DNA of 64,000 nt from positions 42,062,488-42,126,487 of the forward strand of contig OX381721.1 of assembly GCA_947462335.1 (NCBI GenBank), read 5' to 3'. Source of the DNA: Harmothoe impar. Its lineage: Eukaryota > Annelida > Polychaeta > Phyllodocida > Polynoidae. The stretch's first letter is position 1. Every line of letters starts with the position of its first letter. Below are positions 21,989-32,500 of the stretch, one piece after another. The position numbers and the translations under genes are program-made. The notes beneath the pieces were generated by a model that was not told the origin of the DNA, did no database searches, and saw only the letters and a program-made list of their open reading frames with translations.

Positions 21989-22937
21989 CACAGAGGAAAA
22001 TGTGAGAGTCACCTGGACTCACATACGACAGTCAGGCATTATGTCTCCAAATGCACCCTCATGTGAAGGTCAGGCTGACTTTGACTGTAGTGAGGGTCCA
22101 GCACTACCTGACTCAGGGTGGCAGTGCTGGACCCTCTCTACAGTCAAAGTCAAGCAATGCTGGACCATCCTGTGCGAGAGTTCAACACTGCCCGACCATC
22201 TCACTCAAGGGTAGTCTAGCAATGCTGGACTGTGCCTAGAGCAAGAGTACAGTGATGCCAGACTCTAGCTATTGAAAGTCAAGCCAAGATGGACTCACAT
22301 GTGGATGTGAGTCTAGCAAAGCTAGACTTTGGCCTCAATGAAAAACAGGCATAGCTGGAATCTCTTCCGTACAGTTAGAGTAGCTGCTTTGGGGGATGAT
22401 GTTTTTAAACATATATATGGTCTCCCTGACACTTGTAAAAGAAAATCCCATATACCGGTAATAGTTCTGTTGTCCTGAATAGGAAAGGGTATGCTATCAC
22501 AGACCACCAGTCATTTAGGTATGTAACAATATAGTGACACATGGTAAACAACATATATCAGAGGTGATCCCAGAATCTCAATGTATATCATTTCCAAATC
22601 TGCAAGAATGGTGTCTTATACCCTATCATTAATCTCAATACTGTATTGTGTCCCCACCTGATAGCAAACAAAGAGGGCTCAGGCTAACTGACCCTCATTC
22701 CAGAGTCAGACATTGCCTGACTGTGGAAAGAAAGTCAGGCTGACTCTGGTATGAAGAATTGTCTTGCCTGACTGTCATTCAATGATCAGGCTTACCCCTT
22801 TAAAAATGGAGTAACTTTATAGGACTATCAAAGGAGGCTCAGCCTGACTGTTGTTGAAGTCCAGCAGACTCTCTAATTTGAGTCAGGCAGTGCCTGACTC
22901 TGGGGAGAGTCCAGTTGACGCTCACTTTTTTTCTGTG
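21989..22937. mobile_element. TA-flanked non-autonomous element with GTCAGGC palindromes
   Basis: The ends CACAGAGGAAAATGTGAGAG and CTCACTTTTTTTCTGTG are inverted and both are bordered by TA, as in Tc1/mariner-type insertions. The 949-bp interior is filled with GTCAGGC and GCCTGAC motifs, including the 17-mer GTCAGGCAGTGCCTGAC (22882-22898) also found inside the hairpin at 6844-6860. No transposase reading frame is visible. Confidence 0.65.
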
Positions 22938-23746
22938 TAGCAATGGGGGCTGAACTATCGAAGCTCAATGTTGCAATGAATCAAATGGTACCAGTTTGTG
23001 GATTGAAATATTGATTTAAATGCATTGGCAGGTTGGCAGAATACACCTGCACATTGTGCACATATGGTGCACATGGTTCACCAATCTGATGGAAGTTAAC
23101 GATTATTCATATAAAACAGCCTGTATGATCAATATTTCAGCCTACACTTCAATTACTGGTGTCACACAACAAACAGTATATAGCTGTATGGGTATACAAA
23201 ATATATCTTTCAGACATGTTTGGATAGAGTTCCTTCACACCTCATTGTAATGGGGTTTTCAGTATTCTGCTGTCACAAAAACGGACCCACTACCAAATAA
23301 GTATTATTGAACAAAAACTTTTTTTACATGACATTTAATATCCACCCATGTGAGGATATTTATCTTTATATATACAGTCTGAGTCTGCCTGCCAATTTCC
23401 AGAGGAGACAGATAATGCGAAAGACATGGCTAGACCTCTCTGAAGGAGAGGTGGTTCAGCATGCCCTAGAAACCAATTCCCCTGAATTCCCCCTGAATAA
23501 CACGGGTTGAACTGGGGTCAGTCCCGGGAATAACCGGGGTTCTATTCCCGAGATATCACTGGATTCTGTGAGCAAAATTTCCCGTTATATCACAGGATTC
23601 TGTTAAAGAGGGGTGCATGGGTGCGAAAACCATACTAGTAGACTTGAATAGTTGTAGTGGACGTGTCTTGTGTGATTTATCTAAATATTCTTACAAAAAG
23701 ATCCACATACATTCCTTTTGACCACTAACAATCTTACATATACTTG

Positions 23747-23818
23747 TCCTGTTCGGGAACTGAACCTGCTACCCCTAGACCCATAGTCCCATGCTCTAGC
23801 GACTGACCTACTGGGACA
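23747..23818 (-). repeat. tRNA-like SINE head (minus)
   Basis: On the minus strand TAGGTCAGTCGCTAGAGC resembles a pol III A box and GGTTCAGTTCCC a B box, with tRNA-like spacing. The acceptor stem does not pair cleanly, so I call it tRNA-derived, not a tRNA gene. Confidence 0.5.
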
Positions 23819-24065
23819 TGTATTGGGAGAGGTACATGATCTGTGACCAGTGGTGACTGTACCATGATATATTATTTATTCATAGAGTTGTTGACAAAGG
23901 GAGAAGCGGGATAGACATGAGGGACCTTTAGCAAACTCAACATAGCCAATGAAACGTAGGCATATCCTATACTTTTAACACTGCTACATCTGCGTATAGT
24001 AAGCTTAGATGTGCATCATGTAGATTTTCCTGTTTTTCTTTTCATGCGAAACAAAAGAGAAATCA

Positions 24066-24137
24066 CTAGGGATTCAAACTATCCACCTTCAGATCTACAG
24101 TGCCAGGCTCTACAGACTGAGCTAGCCAGGCTTGCTG
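24066..24137 (-). repeat. tRNA-derived SINE head (minus)
   Basis: On the minus strand TAGCTCAGTCTGTAGAGCC (A box) is followed by GATCTGAAGGTGG and GTTTGAATCCC (B box). Nearly identical heads lie at 24322-24392 (minus) and 25061-25131 (plus). Confidence 0.65.
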
Positions 24138-24190
24138 AATGGTTGATACTTAGAGTGACAGAATTTCATTCTCTCTCTCTGATACAAATA

Positions 24191-24298
24191 GGGACCTTTA
24201 GCAAACCTGATGTAGCTCCTTAAATGCTGATATAGCGATGGCAAAATTGTAGGCTACATCTGGGTCTAATGAACTACATTAGGTTTGCTAAAAGTCCC
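24191..24298. repeat. 108-bp hairpin MITE (GGGACCTTTAGCAA family), TA-flanked
   Basis: GGGACCTTTAGCAAACCTGA at the left is mirrored by AGGTTTGCTAAAAGTCCC at the right, with TA directly outside both ends. Related sequences lie at about 23929-24003, 24417-24535 and 24773-24983. Confidence 0.75.
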
Positions 24299-24321
24299 TA
24301 TTGTTCCCAACATAGCTCATT

Positions 24322-24392
24322 AGGGATTCGACCCCTCCACCTTCAGATCTACAGTGCTAGGCTCTACAGACTGAGCTAACTGGTCTTGCTGA
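24322..24392 (-). repeat. tRNA-derived SINE head (minus)
   Basis: The minus strand reads TTAGCTCAGTCTGTAGAGCC, then GATCTGAAGGTGG and GGTCGAATCCC. Same family as its neighbour at 24066-24137, separated from it by the 24191-24298 MITE. Confidence 0.65.
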
Positions 24393-24772
24393 ATGGTTGA
24401 TGCATGGAAAGGTAATAGGGACCTGTAGCAATGTTGATGCAGCCCATTTAGAGATGACGTAGCCCATGCCTGTAACACTGCTATGTTTGCGTTTAATGAG
24501 ATATGTCAGGTTGCTATTTAAGATCCCTAATGTTTCATTCCGCACCCTCTCTCTCTCTGATACAAAACAACTGTATGAAGGAATCATTTAACATGGGGCA
24601 TTTTGCACGTTTAACACATACTCACACTTGTATTCTCCCATTAATTCCGGTATTAAAGTGATACTTGCAATCCTTCAGGAGATTCATTGTCTTGGCTTTT
24701 GATTTCTAATTCTAAAGTAATTAGTAATAGAAACCAAGCTTTCCAACTACAAATACATTGTCCCGTGCACTA

Positions 24773-24983
24773 GGGACCTTTAGCAACCACGTAAAAGCTC
24801 AATAAATGCAGATGTAGCAGTGCTGAAAGCATAGGATACGTCTGCGTTTAATAGGGACCTTTAGCAAAGCCGACGTAGCTCATCTAACGCAAAGGTATCT
24901 TATACTTTCAGCACTGCTACGTCTGCGTTTAATGAGCTTTTACGTGGTTGCTAATGAGCTACATCTGGTTTGCTAATGGTCCC
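24773..24983. repeat. Nested double hairpin of GGGACCTTTAGCAA elements
   Basis: Bases 24781-24846 are largely complementary to 24888-24953 (TAGCAACCACGTAAAAGCTC against GAGCTTTTACGTGGTTGCTA). A second element starting at 24854 has its own right end at 24983. The two stems overlap, so only one can form at a time. TA borders the whole block. Confidence 0.7.
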
Positions 24984-25060
24984 TATTAGCATGTGGCCTA
25001 TTGAGACAATGAGAGGGTGCAGATTAAAAACTACCACTCCATGCATAAACCATTCAGAAA

Positions 25061-25131
25061 GCCCGGTTAGCTCAGTCTGTAAAGCCTAGCACTGTTGATC
25101 TGAAGGTGGAGAGGTCGAATTCCTAGTGATC
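25061..25131 (+). repeat. tRNA-derived SINE head (plus)
   Basis: GCCCGGTTAGCTCAGTCTGT (A box) and GAGGTCGAATTCC (B box) are spaced as in a tRNA, followed by a T-run. Opposite orientation to the two nearest copies. Confidence 0.65.
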
Positions 25132-25545
25132 TTTTTTTTGTATCCGTCATGTAGAAAACATTTCTTTGACACCAACATGTAGAAAATATGTTTTAAATGT
25201 TTTTTATCATCAATTCATGCTTGAATAAGGTAGAAATACACCTATGCTATGGTGTGCACAATTCTACACCATGGGTTCAATGAGTGAACTGACACAGGGG
25301 TTCGAACCCACATCCTGCTGATTTGCTGGGGTAAATCCCATGATTCTACAAGGTTCTACATGTAAAATCACGTCTTTTAATCCTGTGATATCACAGGAAA
25401 TTTTGCTCACAGAATCCCCAAAACTTCCCGGGAATATCTTGTGACTTGTAACCAGGATGTGCTTTTGTTGGGACATGAAAAGGCCTCATATACTGCCATG
25501 GTGCAACAAGAGGCTACGACCCCCATACGTATATGCATGTATATA

Positions 25546-27033
25546 GTGTGTTTACAATCATGTCTGATAGACACATTCCTCACGGGAACCTTTCTATTTG
25601 AGGGTTGCATCCAGGTCAATTGTGACGGCCATTATGAGAAACTGTATATATGTAAGGCCTTAGGAAGCATTCATTAAATATGGCTGGGATGATGATATTT
25701 TTGTTCACTTGAAAAGGAAATATGAATACCTAAAACTGAACCCCCCCGACTCAGCTACAAAGAAAAACATAAGAGAAAAACCAGCTGAAAACATTAAACT
25801 TCAACTTCAACTTGGCGCCGCAGTATTTGCTATAAACCTTCTTCCACTACACCTCGGAGTCACAAAGGGAGTCTATGAAAGGAGAGCCAGGTTCCCTTTG
25901 CACACTTTATGACTCTTACTCATTTTCAATTATAATTAGATCACAATACTCCTTTTCAAGTATAATTACCCGTCACTCTGCCACTGTGGCAGCATATATT
26001 TGATACATTAACATCCAACATTTCCATACCCATCACTGGCATCAGGCCCCCAGTAAAACGGAAATTAAGTCCTCTGCAATGGTAGCTCCGAAATTATGAA
26101 GGGGGGAAAAATGCCACTTATAAGTTCCCAAATTTGTTCTAAAATTCTTTGGTTGAGAAATGGACACTTGAGTTGTGCTATGTGCTTCCATACAGCATTA
26201 TGGGCATATTGCAGTTATCCAGGAGAGGTAATAAGAATATGTATCCCAAAATAGATAGCACTATGTAAATCTTCACCAATATTACACATATTGCACCTCT
26301 ATGCATTATTTTATAAAAAAAAATGTTTTCAGCACATTACTAGTATTGGTACCTGAAGTATGTGCACTGAAGTGTGTATTCCCCGGTTTTCAACGTCCTA
26401 GCCACCTGGAAAGTCCTTAGCCATCAGCATTGGAAAATATCTGTATAACATTATTCTCCCATAGGAATCTGCTCCCTTGAAGTATGATCCCAATATATCA
26501 AAAAGCAATCAATGATACACTATTACTAGTACTGGGCTTTGTAAATACAGTGAAACTTCGTTATAAGGAACTCTGATATAAGGAGACCTTGCTTATAAGG
26601 AGCAGATTTGTGTGGTCCCAATTTTTCCCTATACATTTATATAGTAAGAAAACTCTCTTAGAAGGAGGTGTTTTTACCTTAACCTCTGATATAAGGAGGT
26701 AATTTTGGCTCATTTCCTTATTTCGTACGTGCAAACCTTACCCAGGGAAGTTATTTCTCAGGATTACAGTCACAAGACACCCCCACCATAAATAATGAAT
26801 ACTTCCTTAGGTCTTGTGGTTAGTCTGTGTGTTATCCTTTGGTCTGTTCACTCTGTTTTGACAAACAGCAGAAGAAGAGGCATACCGCTTGAATATAATG
26901 TCTTGCTATAATTGGACACATTAACATTTTGGATCATTTAGATGGCAATCAACCAATAATGTTATCGAACAACATAAATATTCATTTTTTGTGTATGTAA
27001 TTTAATAGCCAGAATGCTGACTAGGTTTTGTTC
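25546..27033. other. Intergenic DNA between two GT31 pseudogenes
   Basis: Mostly AT-rich. An open frame at 25709-25912 (67 codons, Lys-rich start) has no recognisable motif and no gene-like context. At 26548-26700 the sequence CAGTGAAACTTCGTTATAAG and repeated ATAAGGAG units resemble the ends of pogo/Tigger-type elements, though no partner end was found. Confidence 0.45.
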
Positions 27034-28946
27034 ATGTTCAGGCTGAAAAGGCTGCTTATATTGATTTCAATGACATTGGTACTATGGTGTTTTAGTGTCG
27101 TACTACAAAACATAAGCCTGCTAAGGAACATCTGCTTGATTACAGAATATATCCAGCCACTAAAAGAGGAGGTTCACCCAGAATACTTTCAACAAGATAC
27201 TGTTTGAGATATGAGCTACAACCAGTGGATATCTGTGGTAGCAGCACCCATGTGAGGTTATTTATCTTAAGGTGGGTCGCTACCCTTGGGTCAAAGTCAC
27301 TGAAAGTTAACAGAATCTCACCAAATTTCTTTTACAGACAGCTTACATTATATAAAATCGGAAAATGCAAAGAAAAATAGGGGGTCCCGAACTACTTTTT
27401 GAAATATGGAATTTTGAAAAATTAAAGTATTTACATTTTTTTCTGAAAATTAGAAAAAATATGAAAACTTCGATGATTTTTTTTCATATCAACCATTATG
27501 CGCAGAAATGTAAAAAATCACATGTGAAACAACTATATATTCCCCTTTACTATAAAAATGATTTTACAATTTTACGCCATGGCATTCTGGGTAAAAATAT
27601 GAGGTTTTGGAAAAGAGTACAAAGAAATCGTCATTATTTGTAGCCTTAGTGTCTAAAAATAGTACTCAGTATTAACAGAATTTTTTTTAACTCTCTCAGA
27701 AAATAGTTCAGATCATTTGCTAACATATAAAAGTAATTTTGATAGGGGGTCCCAGGCATATTTTTAGGGTTTTGGACCTTTGAAAATGAAAAATAATGCC
27801 AAAAAATGACTCAATTAAATATATATGGTATTGCATGATGGGTAGAATGGCAAAAATCAATGTATAAAATTGTCCTGATTTATACCCCTGGTTATTTTGA
27901 GCAATATTATAGCATCGATAGTGTTCTAAATAGTAAATATCTGTAATATACTAACTCAAGTTTAAAAAAAAGAAATATTATCAGTTACCAATATATCAAA
28001 TATTCAAAGTATTACAAAATGCACAATTTTGCTTGAAATTATCTAAATTTTCAACAGAGTTTAGGTAATGTATATATGTATCTGGCAATGCAATATTAGC
28101 CCATTCTGATAGATTTCAGAATTTGAAGAAATCCAAGGGTAGCGACCCACCTTAATATACAGTCTGCCTGCCAATTTCAAGAGGAGGCAGATAATACAAA
28201 AGACATGGCTAGACCGTTCCCTCTTTGAAGGGGAGGCATTTCAGCATGTGTTTTTGTTGGGACATGAAAAGGCCTCACATACTGACACGGTGCAACAAGA
28301 GGCTAGAACCTACAATGGCATTGTAGTCATAGACATGGAGGAATCATTCTACTCACTCACACTGAAGGGTATCGCTGGACTACACTTTGCTACTTTTTGT
28401 CCACATGCTAAATTTGTAATGAAGACTGACGATGATATTTTCATCAATATGTTCCTTCAGCAGAACACCCTTAATGCAATGCTTGCCAGAAAGAAGGCAT
28501 AGGGCATTACTATGGGTTTTGTACAGTACTACCCCAGGGTGCTTCGCAATGGTCAATATGCGGTGAGTAAACTGCAATATGCTGGCAAGACATATCTGCC
28601 CTTCTGTAGCGGAGCAGGATTCATCATGTCCATGGATGTTACCAAAACGCTGTACCAGCTGGCTATGCAGGAGCAGAGGAAGGTACTCTTACATCTAGAT
28701 GACCGTTACATAACTGGGGTCCTTGCTGACAGGGTTAACTTGGAACATATTCAACTTAATGAGTACTACCTTTTCTTTAGAAGTGATTATACAGACTTCC
28801 CTGATAATTATCTTAATAGGTATCTCGTTCTGCATATACATGATGAGGTTATAGTCAACCTTTCCAATCAGCAACATTTGGACATGTGGCATAGACTGGT
28901 GAAACTACAAGTGAAAAAATCAAGCTCACCCTATCTTAAAGACTAG
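27034..28946 (+). pseudogene. GT31 galactosyltransferase copy (psi-D), disrupted by a TTAA element, a frameshift and a stop
   Basis: Apart from the insertion it is almost full length. An ATG at 27034 opens a basic N-terminus and signal anchor, then the ITEYIQ segment as in gene B. A 1-bp deletion near 27190 shifts the frame before the RYCLRYELQPVDICG-like block. The coding path stops at 27266 against an 881-bp insertion and resumes at 28156 in SLPANFKRRQIIQKTW, where family Arg is Gln. KTDDDIFIN is intact (about 28422), but an in-frame TAG lies at 28500-28502. The rest (FCSGAGF, LDDRYITG with Pro to Arg, and an extended C-terminus) reads through to 28946. The low number of lesions suggests recent inactivation. 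Confidence 0.88.
27271..28151. mobile_element. 881-bp piggyBac-type non-autonomous element (TTAA target)
   Basis: The 19-bp ends GGTGGGTCGCTACCCTTGG (27271-27289) and its exact complement (28133-28151) are each flanked outside by TTAA (27267-27270, 28152-28155), the hallmark target duplication of piggyBac transposons. The interior is AT-rich with two GGGGGTCCC-led blocks and no transposase. It sits inside the psi-D coding sequence, which gives an empty-site comparison with gene B. Confidence 0.85.
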
Positions 28947-29569
28947 AGTGGGTCATCGCTGGCATTTTGCAATGCTTTGGGAAATAATTCCGGACTTGAT
29001 CCTGTGACATATATGAACTGCGGAGGCAATTAATACTGTCCCTCACAGTATCTGACCACGTAATAGGTGCTAGCTGTGATAATTTTAATAGGGATGATGC
29101 CTTCCCAGTAATGTAGCTTTAAAAGTTTGCACAAACATCGAGAATTGTCATATCATATGTAATGCTAAATAGGACTCTCCTTCGCAATGTCAATCTGTAA
29201 TTTTTATTTCATTTTGTGAATTTTGTCTTGGAGACCATCAGGCCATACCCCTGATAAAATGTCCACTCAATCTTTTTCTCTTTCTCGAATCAGGTCCCAA
29301 TTGGCAGGAACTTTTGAATTGTGTCTGGTGTAATACCCACTTTGGTGTTAGTCATCATTATGGTACAGCATCAAATGAGGCATATAGTCTCTATGTTTAA
29401 ATTCCCCACACATACATTGGTATTTCAGTGATCATACTAAGTAAACGGCCTGGGCTAACCCTAAATCAGCCTACAAAAAAACATAATCTGACAAGGCAAA
29501 CATGGTATAATGGTTTCAATTAGGCCAACGTTCCCATCATGGTTCTGATCGGCTTCTATAATGCCCAGC
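28947..29569. other. Spacer between psi-D and the DNase I gene
   Basis: No gene seen. The minus strand has AATAAA at 29208-29203, a plausible poly(A) signal for the DNase I mRNA (3' UTR of about 360 bases). Confidence 0.5.
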
Positions 29570-32500
29570 TCACTTCAATATCAGTTCGATTGGGTAGTGA
29601 TCACTCACATCTTCAGCCTGGATGAATAATAGGAAAGTTAGTAACTATATTAGCATTTGTACTAGAGGTATAGTGTGGCAGGATATGGGATGTAAGTCTA
29701 TGCAGGATGTTTGTCAAGGCACCATGGAATTTAACTTTGACCTGACATGGAGACCAATACTTGATATGAAGGCTGGATTAGGGTAATTTGAGTATGCTGA
29801 ATCCGATTCTGCCATGTGTTAAGCTGTATCTAGGTCGGAACAAGGTCATATCTAAGGTCAAAGGTCACAATTTATGTCTAGTTACACATATTTCCATCTA
29901 AATACCAAAGCTATTGCAGATAGGGAAGTAAACTTTTATACTATTATCATACTCTCATACTGGATACATAGGTCAAGCTGTATCTAGCTCGGAACAAGGT
30001 CAAATCTAAGGTCAAAAGTCGCAATTTAGGTCTAGTTACACATATATCCATCCAAATACCAAAGCTATTGTAAATAGTGAATTAAACTTTTGTAATATTA
30101 TCATACTCTCATACTGGATACATAGGTCAAGGTCAAGGTCCTGACTTTGACCTGACATGGGGAACAAACGATGATGTAAAGATTGAATCCCCCTGTGTTC
30201 TCATCAATCAATCAATAAAGGTTGAATTAGAGTGATCTGAGGGTGCTAGATCTGATAATGCCATGTGCATAGATATATCTAGATTGGAACACTGTCAAAA
30301 CAGGATGAACTGATAGACTATGGTGACATAGCTTTATGCAGACAAATAGGAAATAGGCTTAAGGCTATATGTAGCCTTAGACCTATAGGGCCATAGAAGG
30401 ATGGAATGGGCTTAAGCCAATATATACCTTTGAGACCCTATGGGACTTCCAAAAAAACCATCAAATGTGATTATCCAAACTGTCTGATGATTAGTTACAT
30501 CTTGGTTTCATGATAGATAGATCTATTATTCAGACACTGAAAGTATCATGTCAATAATAGACATGATTCAAAATGCTACCCTTAAAGTCTTAATGATTAG
30601 GCTTCTAATTGGTTTTGACCAAGTTCAAGGTCATTTATATATTCAATAATTTGTGGGGTAAGGTGGAAATTTAGCATTTCTGAATTTGTTATTATTAAAG
30701 GATAATGCCTGTTAAGATACTACAGATTTAACAGTATTTCCCTCCTACCACATTCGACCATGACCTTTCTCAAGGTCATATAACATAACACAAGTTGAGT
30801 CCTAAATGCATAATTTAGCAGTAGCTGATATTTGGGTATTGACTTAGGCAGCTATTGTTTAAGTATAGATATATTTTTATTACCTGTACATAACAAGTAT
30901 TGTCCATGTACACCCTGTCTAAATGACCTTGAACCTAATCAAGGTTAACCATAGTGACTCAAGTGCTGACACACATGTACACTTAGATGAATAGCCTTGG
31001 TATTTGTCACAAAGTGTATGAAGGCTTTAAAGATAAACTGTTCAATCCAATGTGTGACCTTTGACCTTATTTTTGACCTTGTTCCGACCTAGATATCATT
31101 TCAAACATGGCAGAAATGGAATCAGCACCCTCAAATTATCTAAATCCATTGCTCATACCAAGTATTGGTTGCCATGTCAGCTCTTCCCCAGGCTCCCAGA
31201 CTGGCTCCCCAACTATCAAGTGATGCCTCTGCCAGTAGCCTGAATCAACCAGAGACGTTTATTGGTAGACTTTGGGCTCATCACATTGCCAAGTTTTACT
31301 TTCAGACAATTGGTGGGTCCCTCTGGTGTGTGTTTACTGTACTGAATATCTAATGATAGAAACTGAGGGAACGGAGTCACCAATGAAACCAGACGAGGGC
31401 GAAGCCCAAGTCGCCCTACCAGCAAGCTGTGGTTAATCTACATACCTTTTCATAACCATTGTCTATCTGACTTAACCTTTGGTATGCAATATAACCAAGG
31501 TGCGAACCCTTTGTCTTAGCTCTCCACCGTGGGTTAAACAATGTTACATGCACTGACTTCTCAAATGATCTCTCAAATATTTTTCAGTCCCATCATCCCA
31601 TTTTGTTATCATTGATGATGGGAAGATGTAACCAAATTGTTTCCTGATATAGTTTCTTCCATCGCTGTAGAAGTATTAGTATTCAGATGTAAGTTAAATA
31701 GACATACAAGTACAATTTACCTCTTCTTGTGTCAACCCCATGTCATCATCAAAGCGATACACGGCTGCAGACCCATTTACATAGGAAGCAAATAAACCAT
31801 CACCAGCGATGACAAACCTGCAAAACACAAACATGATAATAATTATGTTATAGTAAAGTGATAATGGCAGTGAATTTGTACTAATGTAATAGCAAAGAAT
31901 GAAAATCAGCGTATTTTGAAATGATTCTCATATTTCAAAAATTGTCACAAGCTCGTGCCACCTTCACATTGGGCATCCGAGCATCATTGCTGGTATTTGA
32001 GGGGCATTCACAGCATCACTTGCCCCATCTACTGGGGGTATTTATGCATCATTACATTCCTACGTGTTTGATACAGCATGCCAGAACTAGGAATCCTATT
32101 AGGGCTTGTTGGGATATAGTCCAGTGGGAACGTGGACAATAAAATCTTTCTAATCTTAAATTCGATTTAGTTAAGATTATTTTAAGATCATCTACAGAAG
32201 ATTGAAGACATTGAGTATACATGATTAACATGAGGTGGCGCCACCCATTTTCTGTTTGACCCTTATTTATTGTTGGTAGTATTGTATTATATCAGGGGCT
32301 CTGCCCCTGAACCCCCTTTTCTCTCTTTCTTTTTTTCTCTCTTTTTCGAAACTGATATCAGACACAACTATAGACAACTTGCGAGCTTGGTCCACATTAT
32401 TGAGTACTCCCTGACCTAGCTGTCATTCCCTATATATATGGGCACTACTTTCTTCTCTACCACAATAGACATTTTAGATACTTTACTGAGAACAAATTCT

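Larger units (their letters stand above)
17142..23337. other. Repeat-rich intergenic region, no gene seen
   Basis: It contains a dispersed repeat (about 17240-17430), a 15-bp minisatellite (18111-18341), G- and C-homopolymer-rich DNA (19780-21130), a DR1-bearing hairpin element (21150-21525) and a TA-flanked element (21989-22937). Open frames of 60 to 140 codons here fall on repeats and have no family motif. Confidence 0.6.
23464..25456. mobile_element. Composite 2-kb insertion with internal inverted ends
   Basis: Bases 23561-23582 (GGATTCTGTGAGCAAAATTT plus CC) are exactly complementary to 25396-25417, and flanking blocks (TATTCCCG, TATCACAGGATT) are also mirrored, so the ends form a roughly 60-bp imperfect inverted repeat. 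ATG occurs on both sides of the insertion and may be a 3-bp target duplication. The interior holds four tRNA-like SINE heads and several GGGACCTTTAGCAA hairpin elements. No transposase is seen. Confidence 0.65.
23338..25545 (+). pseudogene. Broken GT31 galactosyltransferase copy (psi-C), split by a 2-kb insertion
   Basis: The left part (about 23338-23463) still reads as the family block ending QRRQIMRKTWLD, preceded by a frameshift at the TATATA run (about 23367). The right part (25457 to about 25545) continues with LLLGHEKASYTAMVQQEAT and then loses homology. In gene B these two parts are adjacent (the QHVFLLGH region). Everything downstream, including the DxD motif, is absent. The break contains a composite insertion (23464-25456). 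Non-functional as read. Confidence 0.85.

Noticed and set aside
24187..24990. Possible CRISPR-like array of similar units
   Set aside because: Units are inverted, of unequal length and TA-flanked, in an animal genome; they are hairpin transposon relics.
24066..25131. Possible functional tRNA genes
   Set aside because: The A and B boxes are good but the acceptor and anticodon stems do not pair properly, and copies are tied to repeat sequence; tRNA-derived SINE heads fit better.
25709..25912. 67-codon open frame between two pseudogenes
   Set aside because: No family resemblance and no promoter or splice context; kept only as a note in the spacer entry.
27365..27643. 92-codon open frame inside the TTAA element as a transposase remnant
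   Set aside because: AT-rich, Lys/Phe-rich translation with no catalytic triad or zinc-binding motif; the element looks non-autonomous.
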